Shown here piece after piece: positions 29,477 to 37,951 of a stretch of 64,000 nt of DNA; within the stretch, counting starts at the first letter, position 1, and each line of letters opens with the position of its first letter. Made by a program: the position numbers and the translations under genes. Source of the stretch: Pseudomonadota bacterium (lineage in GTDB: Bacteria > Desulfobacterota > Desulfovibrionia > Desulfovibrionales > Desulfomicrobiaceae); contig JAHIQM010000016.1 of NCBI GenBank assembly GCA_018902545.1, forward strand, positions 248,001-312,000, given 5' to 3'. The notes below the pieces were generated by a model. It saw only the letters and a program-made list of their open reading frames with translations, had not been told where the DNA came from and did not search any database.

Positions 29477-30244
29477 ATGAAGATCGCATTCGCGGGCAAG
29501 GGAGGGGTTGGCAAGACCACTCTATGCGCCTGGCTCGGAGACTATCTGGCACGGCAGGGACACGACGTGCTGCTGGTGGACGCGGACACGGCGCTCAGCC
29601 TGGGTCAGGCCTGTGGACTTCAACCCGAAGAGCTGCCCGTGCCCCTTTACGCTCGCGAGGATCTGGTCCGCGAGCGCATCGGCAGCGGCTACCTGAGCCT
29701 CAATCCAGACGTGTCCGACCTGCCCGAGGAACTCAGCGTCGATCTGCCGGTGCAGAACAACGGCGGACCGCGTCCGGGCCGCAAGCGACTGCTGACCATG
29801 GGTTCCATCACCGGTGCCGGAGACGGCTGCGCCTGCGCGGCCAACGCCCTGCTCAAATCTGTGCTGGCCCATCTGGTGCTGCAAGAGGAAAGCTACGTAC
29901 TGGTGGATCTGGAGGCAGGGGTGGAGCATCTGGGGCGGGGCACCGTGGCCGGGGTCGACGCCCTGGTGGTGGTCAGCGAACCAAGCCGCCGGTCCCTTGA
30001 AACGGCGGCCAGGGTGGGCGCGCTGGCCGGAGAACTGGGACTTTCGCGGCAGGTGCTGGCGGTCAATCGCGGAGTTGGTGAACCCGCATTGCCAAACATG
30101 ACAGGTCTGCCCAAAAACGTGGTCTACCTGCCGATCCTGCCGAGCCTGGTGGAGCGCCAACTGGCGCAGGCCAGCGTCCTGAATCTGACCGACGGCCCTG
30201 TGGTCGATGCCGTCTGCGCCCGTCTGCTCGCGGCCATGGCGTGA
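29477..30244 (+). CDS. cooC: CO dehydrogenase nickel-insertion ATPase
   Basis: The 255-residue MinD/NifH-type ATPase has the deviant Walker A GKGGVGKTT at residues 7-15, LLVDAD, and LVDLEAGVEHLGRG. The C-A-C motif (GDGCACAANALL, near residue 117) matches the metal-binding Cys pair of the CooC dimer. It matures the nickel C-cluster of CooS. Confidence 0.95.
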   Translation: MKIAFAGKGGVGKTTLCAWLGDYLARQGHDVLLVDADTALSLGQACGLQPEELPVPLYAREDLVRERIGSGYLSLNPDVSDLPEELSVDLPVQNNGGPRPGRKRLLTMGSITGAGDGCACAANALLKSVLAHLVLQEESYVLVDLEAGVEHLGRGTVAGVDALVVVSEPSRRSLETAARVGALAGELGLSRQVLAVNRGVGEPALPNMTGLPKNVVYLPILPSLVERQLAQASVLNLTDGPVVDAVCARLLAAMA

Positions 30245-30390
30245 ACATAGCCAACGCGCTCAGAAAACGCCGCGCCTGAAGCCCTGGACACAAAGCCCTG
30301 AAGCACGCATGATTCCATAAAATCGCGGAGTGGTTGCGCCGAACTCTTTGACGCAGCTCCATTTTCCAGGATTGCAAGCCGGAGCCGCCC

Positions 30391-31068
30391 ATGCGCCTGA
30401 CTGAAACCACGCTGCTGCAGGATCTTGATCTACCGGAGATGGCTCCCCTTCGACAGCTCTTCCTGCCCCGGAAGTTTGCAAAAGGGACGCTTGTCTTTCA
30501 GCCCAAGGCCAGTGACCAGATCTTCATCGTGACCTCCGGACGGGCCCGCGTGTACCTTGCCTACCGCGACAAGGAATTCACCATGGCCATGCTCGACGCC
30601 GGGGATGTTTACGCCACCCACACCAGAGCCTTTGTACAGGCCCTGGACGACCTTGAAATCCTCATCGCCAGCGTTTCCGAAGTCCGCCGCTACCTTGGCA
30701 CCATGCCGAGCTTCAACTCCGCCATGATCCACGTGCTGGGCGACCTTCTGTCTCACGCCATCTCGGTCATCGACACCCTGGCCTTCAAGGACGTGCGCAA
30801 CCGGCTCATCGAATTTCTGGTCTACGAGGCGAGGCGTCTGCCCCGCTGCCGGGAATGCCGCCACTGCGGCCAGTGCGAAGACGGCGGCATGGTCTCCCTG
30901 GGCCTGAACACGGAGCAAATGGCGACGATCATCGGCTCCTCCCGCCAGACAGTCTCATCCCTGCTCAACGCCCTGGCCAAGGACGGCGTCATCCAGCTCA
31001 AAGGCCGCGGCGTCATCTGCATCCCCGACATCGCGGCACTGGAGAATTGCGCGGCGCAGGAAAACTGA
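30391..31068 (+). CDS. cooA: CooA-type CRP/FNR regulator with extra four-Cys motif
   Basis: The 225-residue regulator has an effector domain (about 25-115), a dimer helix (about 115-145) and a winged-helix DNA-binding domain with IGSSRQTVSSLLNAL and KGRGVICIP, which closely follow CooA of R. rubrum. His77 matches the CooA heme ligand position (VYATHT), but residue 75, Cys in R. rubrum, is Ala; CooA proteins that do without that Cys are known. Between the dimer helix and the HTH is C153-x2-C156-x2-C159-x2-C162, which I do not know from CooA. Position after cooS-cooC supports the name. Confidence 0.82.
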   Translation: MRLTETTLLQDLDLPEMAPLRQLFLPRKFAKGTLVFQPKASDQIFIVTSGRARVYLAYRDKEFTMAMLDAGDVYATHTRAFVQALDDLEILIASVSEVRRYLGTMPSFNSAMIHVLGDLLSHAISVIDTLAFKDVRNRLIEFLVYEARRLPRCRECRHCGQCEDGGMVSLGLNTEQMATIIGSSRQTVSSLLNALAKDGVIQLKGRGVICIPDIAALENCAAQEN

Positions 31069-31120
31069 ACTGCGCATGTTACTTGCTGTGCAATCGCCCA
31101 CCGCACAGGCCCGAGCGTTC

Positions 31121-31312
31121 CGGTCCGCCCCGGGCGAGGGCCGTCGACTGTTTGACTGAGCCAGGACTCGTTGGCTCACGCGTTGCCTGACGCGCTGTCT
31201 CGGCCTCCCGCACCGCCACGCAACGCTTGAGCCTTACGAGGCCCGCGAAGGAGTTTCGACGGTTCTCGCCCGGGGCGGACCGAAACGCGGCCGCGTTACC
31301 GCAACACTTTTC
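31121..31312 (+). ncRNA. structured intergenic element, copy 2 (putative RNA)
   Basis: The outer arms 31121-31147 and 31256-31282 pair over 27 positions with two G-U and no mismatch. The 5' conserved block is CTGTTTGACTGAGCCAGG (31148-31165). The inner helix 31173-31186 with 31220-31233 has one mismatch in 14. The 3' conserved block is TACGAGGCCCGCGAAGGAGTT (about 31235-31255). The tail GCGGCCGCGTTACCGC is followed by AACACTTTT. Arm sequences differ from copies 1 and 3 while the blocks stay nearly identical. Confidence 0.75.
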
Positions 31313-31325
31313 ATGGAAAACCATG

Positions 31326-31349
31326 GATTCCCGCCTGCGCGGGAATGAC
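31326..31349. repeat. dRS3-like inverted repeat
   Basis: GATTCCCGCCTGCGCGGGAATGAC is a short palindromic unit of the ATTCCC-N8-GGGAAT type, known as dRS3 in Neisseria and seen in related form in many proteobacteria. It lies just after element copy 2. Confidence 0.8.
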
Positions 31350-31386
31350 ACCATCCCAAAATCTTGAGCTGCGGCCATTGGCGATG

Positions 31387-31410
31387 GATTCCCGCCTGCG
31401 CGGGAATGAC
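31387..31410. repeat. dRS3-like inverted repeat
   Basis: An exact second copy of the unit at 31326 lies 61 bases further on in the same orientation. Both are preceded by ATG-G. Confidence 0.8.
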
Positions 31411-31441
31411 ACCGTGGTGTCTTGGGAGGAGCGTTGCCAGG

Positions 31442-31482
31442 GACGGACCGGAATGCGGGCACTCTGCCGTCGACAATCTTTC
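31442..31482 (+). repeat. 3' remnant of the structured element
   Basis: GGACCGGAATGCGGGCACTCTGCCG followed by CAATCTTT lines up with the 3' tail of the full elements (GGACCG, GCGG hairpin, CCGCAA, T-run), but no conserved blocks lie upstream of it. It looks like a 5'-truncated copy. Confidence 0.5.
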
Positions 31483-31547
31483 GTTGCAAAACGGATTCCC
31501 GCCTTGCCCGAACCGGGCACACGGCGGCTCGAAGAAGCGCTGACTCT

Positions 31548-32210
31548 CTAAAAATACCCCAGGCTCCTGAGCTGTCCCATCCTCTCCTCCTTGGCCGAAT
31601 CCCGCCCCGAGCGCTCTCCCCGGGCCGAGCGTACGGTGCAAGGCATGCAGCCCAGGGAGCGGTAGCCCTGGTCGTAGAGGGTGCACCACGGGATGGACTC
31701 GCGCACCATGAAAGTCCAGATATCGAGCTCCGTCCATTCCAGGATGGGCAGGGCCCGGACGTGGTCGCCGTGATCCTCCAGCCAAGGCCGGCCAGCGCGG
31801 TCCGGGTTCTCGTCGGCGCGCACGCCCGTCAGCAGGGCCGGAATTTTTAACCGTGCGACGGCCTCGTTCAGGGGCCGGATTTTCAGATCACCGCAGCAGG
31901 CCACCGGGTCCACGGCCAACGGATAACGTGCCAAATCGACCTCGGGACGCGCGACATGCAGTTCGACGCCCCACTCTCGCGCCAGCTTGTCTCGAAAGGC
32001 GAGCACTTCCGGGAACTTGCAGCCGGTGTCCAGGTTCAGGGCCATCAGCGTCGCATCCGGCACGCCCTTGCGCAGTACATCCCTCCACAGGACCAGAACC
32101 ACCGTGGAATCCTTACCACCGGTCCAGCCCACGGCCGCACCGGGGCCGAAACGCTCCAGCACCTCGGTCATCCGCGTCCTGGCCAGGGCGATCTTATCAG
32201 CAAGCGTCAT
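31548..32210 (-). CDS. phosphoadenosine/adenosine phosphosulfate reductase family protein
   Basis: The 220-residue protein has the PP-loop GWTGGKDSTV near residues 29-38 and the Cys pattern ACCGDLKIRPL with LGCMPCT, which in assimilatory APS reductases holds a 4Fe-4S cluster. The C-terminus ends without the catalytic ECG-type tail seen in CysH, so the role may be other than sulfate reduction. M at 32210 is chosen for its AGGGG site; seven codons upstream is another Met. Confidence 0.8.
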   Translation of the reverse strand: MTLADKIALARTRMTEVLERFGPGAAVGWTGGKDSTVVLVLWRDVLRKGVPDATLMALNLDTGCKFPEVLAFRDKLAREWGVELHVARPEVDLARYPLAVDPVACCGDLKIRPLNEAVARLKIPALLTGVRADENPDRAGRPWLEDHGDHVRALPILEWTELDIWTFMVRESIPWCTLYDQGYRSLGCMPCTVRSARGERSGRDSAKEERMGQLRSLGYF

Positions 32211-32255
32211 GTGCCTGCCCCTGGCGATCAAAACGCATCCTCCAAATAAACATCC

Positions 32256-32901
32256 TCACTCCTGCTTCGATTTTCCGAACGGAAGTTCGACGATAAAACG
32301 CGTGCCCACTCCCGGCGTGGATTTTCCATACTGCCGTCGTGCCCCTTGGTGACTATGAAATAGGACACCGAAAGCCCCAGTCCCGTGCCCTGGCCGGGCG
32401 GTTTGGTGGTGAAGAAAGGCTCGAAGATGCGGCGACAGACCTCCGGCTCCATGCCCGGGCCGTTGTCTTCGATCTCGATTCTGACCCGGTCCTCGGCAGG
32501 GACGGACCGATGACGGCCACGACCTTCGCCGCCACGGCGTCCAGGGCCGCCTGACGCGCACCGAGGGGCGAACTTTTGGTGTCGAACTCGACCACCTCAA
32601 CGGGCCGTCCCAGAAGCCCTCCTTGGGCGTTGATGTTTTTAGCCGCGAGAATGACCATCCGATAGTTGGGTGAATTTTCCTCGGCCCCCGCCCCGGTATT
32701 GGCAAACACGCTCCCAATCCTGATTGGTTCGGGGCCCTGAGCCAGGCCAATGGCAGCCAGGCACAGGAAAAACACCAGCATGCCTATGGCAAAAACCGGA
32801 CGAAGGCCGGGACCGCGCCACAGGGAGCATGTGGAAAATTTTTCAAACATCAGGCAACTCCTTGTGTTCATCGCCATTTCCCTCTCTTTTCCCAAAACCA
32901 C
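32256..32901 (-). pseudogene. remnant of a periplasmic-binding-domain histidine kinase
   Basis: Reading down the minus strand, residues 38-134 of the first frame give a membrane segment and the start of a type-1 periplasmic binding fold (EPIRIGSVFANTGAGAEENSPNYRMVILAAKNINAQGG cut to its start here: EPIRIGSVFANTG, then AAKNINAQGGLLGRPV). At about 32500 the frame shifts straight into a kinase ATPase domain ([35 protein letters not shown]). A second frameshift near 32325 separates the last piece, [14 protein letters not shown]. So a large internal deletion plus a frameshift have destroyed a binding-domain sensor kinase. Confidence 0.82.
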
Positions 32902-33118
32902 GGTGAAAAAGAGGCTTCGGCAACTGACGGGCAGAACGTCAGTGCGTTGTCATACAGCGGATACTGCACGAACACTTGATAACACAATACCCCGCGCATG
33001 ACGCAACCGTGAATCAACCTCACGAAGACGGATTGACAGCACACTGTGAGCATTGCAATCTACTGAAAATTTGGCATAATGTATTCTAATCGACGCGAAG
33101 GAGCACGCAGCGCATATC

Positions 33119-35185
33119 ATGACCGATCTCCCCCACCTTCTCCCTGATCCACAGACCTCCCGGCAACGGGCCACCGGCCTGCGCCGCAAGGTCGGCCTTC
33201 TGCTCCTGGTCATATCGACTGCGGTGTTGCTGCTCTCCGTAGCCATCGGCCAGCGGATCATGCGCGACCTGACCACGGACCTCAGCCTCAGGCTTGCTGT
33301 GGCCGAAGCCGAGCTGACCCGCGAAAAAATCCAGGCGCTGGTAGGCCGGGAACTGGCCATGGCCCAACGCTTCGCAGGTCTGAGCGCCCTGGTGGACTGG
33401 CTTTTGAAAGAGCAGGAAGCTCCGGCACGGACCCGATTTCTGGCCGAGGCCGCAGGGTTTCGGCAGGCCTTCGCCGACCAGTCCTATTTTGTCATACACC
33501 ATCGCACCCTGGCCTATTATTACGCCGACCCCAAAAGCCCCAGCGCCCGGTACCGCTACACTCTGGATCCGACCAAGGGCGATGACAAGTGGTATTTTTC
33601 GACCATGGACCACGCAATCCCCTACACGCTCAACGTCAACCCCGATGCCACCCTCAAGGTGACCAACCTTTGGATCAATGTGCAGGTCCGCAACGCGGCG
33701 GGCATCCCCCTGGGCCTGGTCGGCACCGGCATGCAGCTTGACGGATTCCTGAAAACCATGCTCGCGCCCCGTTCTGCCGGAGCCATGAGCTTCATCGTCG
33801 ATGCCCAGGGACGCATCGTGGCTCATCCCGACCCGGAAAGAATCGAATACGGGGCCATGGGCAAGCACGACAGCTCCCGCACCGTCTTCTCCGAACTGAG
33901 CGAAGATCTCGATCGTGAAACCCTGGCCACCACCCTGGCTGAAACACGGCGCAGAGGGACGGATGTCAATCCACTGCAAGTCGCCACGCTCTCCGGTACA
34001 CGCATGATGGCCCTTGCGCACCTCCCGGAGCTCGGCTGGACCGTAGTCAGCAGCGTCAATCCGGCTGCTGCGGGCATCCTGTCTGCGGACATCGTCAACC
34101 TGGCCCTGGTGGGCGGCGCGATGATCCTGATTCTGGTCATCCTGACCCTGACCATCGGATTTGACCGTCTGGTCCTGCGGCCGCTGCAGATGCTGACCGA
34201 GTCGGCACGCAGGATCGCGATGGGCCGGTATGAAACCAGGCTGCAATCCAGCCGAAATGATGAAATCGGGGCCCTGTCCCGGGCTTTCGACTCCATGGCC
34301 TCGCAGGTCCAGAGCCACACCAGAGAGCTGGAACAGCGCGTGGCCGAACGCACCAGAGAGCTGCAGGCGACCCACACGCAACTGACCGACACGCATCGCC
34401 AGCTGACCGAAAGCATCCGCTACGCGAGTCTCATCCAGCGGGTCATCCTCCCGGACCGCCAGCTCAGCGAACGGCTGCGCGGTCAGTATTTCGTTGTCTG
34501 GCATCCGCGCGACGTGGTCGGCGGCGACTTTTACCTGTACCGGGAGCGCTCTGAGGGCTGCCTGTTCGGCGTCATCGACTGCGCGGGTCACGGAGTGCCT
34601 GGAGCCTTCATGACCATGATCGCTCACGCAGCTCTGGAGCGCGCCATCCTGGAGCAGGACTGGAGCAATCCGGCCGCGCTGCTGGAAAGCGCGGACAGGG
34701 CCGTGCGGACCATGATGCCGGACACGAAACGGCTGGAACGATTGGCCACATCCATGGATATCGGGCTATGCTATGTCGAGTGGGAAAGCCGCAAGGTCCA
34801 TTTCGCGGGAGCACATATCGACCTCTTCACGGCCAGGGGCACCGAGGTAGGGTACATCAGGGGGGACCGGGGCGGAATCAACGACCGCAGATCCAGGAGC
34901 TTCACCTGTCGGACCGTGGACCTTGAGCCCGGCACCGTTTTTTATCTTGTCACCGACGGCATTCTGGATCAATCCGGCGGTGAGCGCGGGCTGCCTTTCG
35001 GACGGACCGGCTTCGAAAACTGGATCCAGGCTCACTGCGGGCTTCCCCTTACGGCGCAGGAAAAGGCCCTGGCTACCTCCCTGGAAGAATACAGGGGAAC
35101 GCACCCGCAACGCGACGACATCACCATACTGGCTTTTTGTTTCGATTCATCGTCACCTGCTTTCCCCGAGGAGACCGTTTCATGA
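33119..35185 (+). CDS. siaA: SiaA-like sensor with HAMP and PP2C/SpoIIE phosphatase domain
   Basis: The 688-residue membrane protein has in order: TM helix (about 24-45), an extracytoplasmic dCache-like domain, second TM helix (about 325-345), HAMP (about 345-400), coiled coil, and a SpoIIE-type phosphatase (about 455-675) with DVVGGDFYLY, GVIDCAGHGVPGAF and LVTDGILDQ. In Pseudomonas aeruginosa SiaA dephosphorylates SiaC. The next three genes match siaB, siaC and siaD in order, with overlapping starts, which is why the name is used. Confidence 0.88.
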   Translation: MTDLPHLLPDPQTSRQRATGLRRKVGLLLLVISTAVLLLSVAIGQRIMRDLTTDLSLRLAVAEAELTREKIQALVGRELAMAQRFAGLSALVDWLLKEQEAPARTRFLAEAAGFRQAFADQSYFVIHHRTLAYYYADPKSPSARYRYTLDPTKGDDKWYFSTMDHAIPYTLNVNPDATLKVTNLWINVQVRNAAGIPLGLVGTGMQLDGFLKTMLAPRSAGAMSFIVDAQGRIVAHPDPERIEYGAMGKHDSSRTVFSELSEDLDRETLATTLAETRRRGTDVNPLQVATLSGTRMMALAHLPELGWTVVSSVNPAAAGILSADIVNLALVGGAMILILVILTLTIGFDRLVLRPLQMLTESARRIAMGRYETRLQSSRNDEIGALSRAFDSMASQVQSHTRELEQRVAERTRELQATHTQLTDTHRQLTESIRYASLIQRVILPDRQLSERLRGQYFVVWHPRDVVGGDFYLYRERSEGCLFGVIDCAGHGVPGAFMTMIAHAALERAILEQDWSNPAALLESADRAVRTMMPDTKRLERLATSMDIGLCYVEWESRKVHFAGAHIDLFTARGTEVGYIRGDRGGINDRRSRSFTCRTVDLEPGTVFYLVTDGILDQSGGERGLPFGRTGFENWIQAHCGLPLTAQEKALATSLEEYRGTHPQRDDITILAFCFDSSSPAFPEETVS

Positions 35186-35718
35186 GCACCCCCGACCTTT
35201 ACGACCTGCGGGAAATATTCGACCTTCAGAAAATCATGGTCTGCTTCAACGGCCCCATTAATGCAGCCCTGATCGAGGAGATCGGCCGCGCCCTGCGCGA
35301 CTATCTCAACCATCAGCAGGAAGCGCCCAGCGCCGTGGCCGACATTTTCGCCGTCTACATTGAAATGACCCAGAACATCCGGCGCTATGCGGACCAACAT
35401 CAGGAACTGACGGGCGCCTCCAGCGCAGCCATCGTGGTATCCCGCGAGGACGAACACTACGTGATCAGCGCCGGCAATGTTGTCACCCGTTACGATGGCA
35501 TCGCCCTGAAGGAACGCGTGGACGAACTGGCAGGCCTGGATCGCGCCGCGCTCAAGGCGCTCTTCAAGACCCAGCTGCGCCAGCCGCGTGAGGACCTGAA
35601 CGGCAGCGCGGGTTTGGGGCTCATCGACATGGCCCGCAAGGCAACACGCTCCTTAAGCGCCACGGTGCGCGAAATCGACGCCGAGCGCAGCTTCCTGAGC
35701 CTGCGCGTTGTATTGTAA
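35182..35718 (+). CDS. siaB: SiaB-family protein kinase
   Basis: The 178-residue protein has a histidine-kinase-like ATPase fold of the SiaB family (DUF6272), with EMTQNIRRYADQH as N-box-like part and GSAGLGLIDMARKA as glycine loop. The P. aeruginosa homolog phosphorylates SiaC and so opposes SiaA. The start overlaps the siaA stop (ATGA). Confidence 0.85.
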   Translation: MSTPDLYDLREIFDLQKIMVCFNGPINAALIEEIGRALRDYLNHQQEAPSAVADIFAVYIEMTQNIRRYADQHQELTGASSAAIVVSREDEHYVISAGNVVTRYDGIALKERVDELAGLDRAALKALFKTQLRQPREDLNGSAGLGLIDMARKATRSLSATVREIDAERSFLSLRVVL

Positions 35719-35746
35719 AAATTTCAAAATTCCTTACGAGAAGAGT

Positions 35747-36124
35747 ATGAACAACCTAGAAATCGCCCAGACGCCCAGCACTCCGGAGGTCCGCGCCGAC
35801 AGCGGACAGGGACGCGTATTCATGTCCGGAGACTCCTATCCGGAAAATCCCTTCGATTTCTTCCAGCCCATCATCGACTGGATCGACGATTTTCTGAAGA
35901 ACGACGACCGGCCCCTCGCCTTCGATCTGGCGCTGATCTATCTCAACACCAGCAGCATCCGGGCCATGATGGACATTTTCGACCGCCTGGAGGAGTCCCA
36001 TCTGGCGGGACGCTCGGTCAGCGTCGACTGGTGCTACGATCCCGACAATGAGCGCGTCGGCGAGTTGGCCGAGGAATTCAAGGAAGACTGCACCTTTCCC
36101 TTTACCATCGCCCCGAGGTCATGA
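35747..36124 (+). CDS. siaC: SiaC-family regulatory phosphoprotein (DUF1987)
   Basis: The 125-residue protein has the DUF1987 pattern SGDSYPENPFDFFQPIIDWI and the motif YLNTSS. The Thr is residue 68, the same number as the phosphorylated Thr68 reported for P. aeruginosa SiaC. Unphosphorylated SiaC activates the diguanylate cyclase SiaD there. Start at 35747; the stop overlaps the siaD start. Confidence 0.87.
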   Translation: MNNLEIAQTPSTPEVRADSGQGRVFMSGDSYPENPFDFFQPIIDWIDDFLKNDDRPLAFDLALIYLNTSSIRAMMDIFDRLEESHLAGRSVSVDWCYDPDNERVGELAEEFKEDCTFPFTIAPRS

Positions 36125-36915
36125 CCATGCAACAGTGTCCGCCCGAAGACAGTCTGGAGCGGCGCATCGAGGCCATTCTGAATGCGGACACGCCTCCTGA
36201 TGGATGGAAGGAGGCGCTTGGGAAGCTCTTTGAGCGCTACCTCGACCAGCAGCGCCTGCTGGACCGCCTGACCCACATCGCGGACCGATTTCAGGCCGCC
36301 GAACGCGAACGCAGCCAGGGCTATATGGCCAGCTACGAGAAGAAAGTCCGGCAGCTGGAAAAGATCGTGCGCATCAGCGACCAGTACCAGACCATGCTGC
36401 ATCAGCTCAAGGAGCGCCTGGAGCACGCCTCCAACTACGACTCCCTGACGGGTCTGCCCAACCGCCGCTACATGACCGTACGCCTGGAAGAGGCGGCTTC
36501 CCAGGCCGCGCGGAAAAACGGCAACGGATTCGCCGTGATGATCGCGGACATAGACCATTTCAAGGCCGTCAACGACAACTTCGGACACGCCGCCGGAGAC
36601 CGGCAGCTGAAGGCCGTGGCCAGAGCCTTGGAACTTTCCCTGCGCGAATACGACCTGTGCGCGCGCTGGGGCGGAGAGGAGTTCCTGTTCCTCTTCCCGG
36701 CCTGCGACCAGACCAGCGCTCCGGTCGTGGCGGAGCGGCTGCGCAAGAACGTGAGCGCTGCGCCCCGGATCAGCGACAACATCGCGACGCCGACTGTGAG
36801 CATCGGCTATACCCTGCACCGTCCCGGGGAAAGCATCGACGCGACCCTGCTTCGCGCTGACGAAGCACTCTACAAAGCCAAGGACGCTGGACGGAATTGC
36901 GCCATCGGCATGTGA
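36121..36915 (+). CDS. siaD: SiaD-like GGDEF diguanylate cyclase
   Basis: The 264-residue protein has a helical N-terminal region with coiled coil (about 10-105) and a GGDEF domain with intact active-site motif GGEEF (RWGGEEFLFLF, near residue 182) and DIDHFKAVNDNFGH. It should make cyclic di-GMP. The N-terminal helices are the part that SiaC binds in the P. aeruginosa system. It is the last gene of the operon. Confidence 0.88.
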   Translation: MTMQQCPPEDSLERRIEAILNADTPPDGWKEALGKLFERYLDQQRLLDRLTHIADRFQAAERERSQGYMASYEKKVRQLEKIVRISDQYQTMLHQLKERLEHASNYDSLTGLPNRRYMTVRLEEAASQAARKNGNGFAVMIADIDHFKAVNDNFGHAAGDRQLKAVARALELSLREYDLCARWGGEEFLFLFPACDQTSAPVVAERLRKNVSAAPRISDNIATPTVSIGYTLHRPGESIDATLLRADEALYKAKDAGRNCAIGM

Positions 36916-36980
36916 TTCAACGCCCCGTTTCACACCCCGCCTTGACACCTCCCCCCGCTTGTCCTAGCCAGAAACGAGTT

Positions 36981-37057
36981 TTTGCAGGGGTGGCGAGGAG
37001 CCTGAGATAATACCCGTTGAACCTGATCTGGATCATGCCAGCGAAGGGAATTGCAAG
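36981..37057 (+). promoter_or_regulatory. TPP riboswitch (THI element)
   Basis: The conserved parts of the thiamine-diphosphate aptamer can be read: AGGGGTGGCGAGGAGCCTGAGA, TACCC, GAACCTGATCTGGATCATGCC and AGCGAAGGGAA, closed by the P1 pair TTGCA/TGCAA. It lies 79 bases before thiM. The bases after it do not show a clear T-run hairpin, so control may be at translation. Confidence 0.93.
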
Positions 37058-37135
37058 ACTGACCGCCATCACCGGCAACCACCATTCCTCGCCTCCGCTG
37101 CCTCCACAACTCTTCCTGCAGTGTGAGGTGCCCCC

Positions 37136-37951
37136 ATGTCCGATCTGCCCCGAAAAGCAGCCGAAAATCTGCATGCCATCAGGAGCTCCAAGCCCCTGAT
37201 CCACAACATCACCAATTTCGTGGTCATGAACTACACCGCCAACGCGCTCCTGGCCTGCGGCGCGTCCCCGGTCATGGCCCACGCCGAGAACGAAGTCGAA
37301 GAGATGGTCGCCTACGCCGGTGCGCTGGTGCTGAACATCGGCACCTTGACCGATGTGTGGGTCGCGGCCATGCTCAAGGCCGGACGCAGGGCCACGGCCC
37401 TGGGCAAGCCCATCATCCTTGATCCCGTGGGCTCCGGGGCCACCGCGCTGCGCACCGAGACCGCAAAATCCATCCTCGCCCAGACAAAGGTCAGCGTGGT
37501 GCGCGGCAACGCCTCGGAGATCCTGTCCCTGGCCGGGCAGAATGCGGCGACCAAGGGCGTGGATTCCACCGATTCCATCGAGGACGCGGGCCGCGCCGCC
37601 GGACTTCTGGCCCGCGAACTGGGCACAACCTTGGCTATCACCGGACCCACGGATATCGTCACCAACGGCCATCGCACGCTGATTATCGAAGGCGGGCACG
37701 CGCTCATGCCCTACGTCACAGGAACGGGCTGCTCGGCCACGGCCCTGGTCGGAGCCTTCCACGCCGTGGACCCCGACCCCGTCTCCGCCGCCGCCACGGC
37801 CCTGGCCTTCTTCGGGCTGGCCGGAGAGCGGGCCGGAGCCAAGGCAGATGGCCCCGGCACCTTCCAGATCCATCTTCTGGACGCCCTCTACAATCTCTCC
37901 CCAGAAGAGCTGGCCCAAGGCTGCCGCATCCATGAGGAACGTCATGCCTGA
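37136..37951 (+). CDS. thiM: hydroxyethylthiazole kinase
   Basis: The 271-residue ribokinase-fold enzyme phosphorylates hydroxyethylthiazole for thiamine salvage. Conserved IHNITNFVVMNYTANALLACGASPVMAHA is broken here to its core HNITNFVVMNYTAN; ILDPVGSGAT and VTGTGCSATALVGAF with the catalytic Cys are intact. It is the first gene after the TPP riboswitch. Confidence 0.95.
   Translation: MSDLPRKAAENLHAIRSSKPLIHNITNFVVMNYTANALLACGASPVMAHAENEVEEMVAYAGALVLNIGTLTDVWVAAMLKAGRRATALGKPIILDPVGSGATALRTETAKSILAQTKVSVVRGNASEILSLAGQNAATKGVDSTDSIEDAGRAAGLLARELGTTLAITGPTDIVTNGHRTLIIEGGHALMPYVTGTGCSATALVGAFHAVDPDPVSAAATALAFFGLAGERAGAKADGPGTFQIHLLDALYNLSPEELAQGCRIHEERHA

Noticed and set aside
31548-32210. 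Dissimilatory or assimilatory sulfate reduction enzyme
   Set aside because: The Cys set fits the APS-reductase family, but the C-terminal catalytic tail is missing and no sulfur genes are adjacent, so no pathway is assigned.
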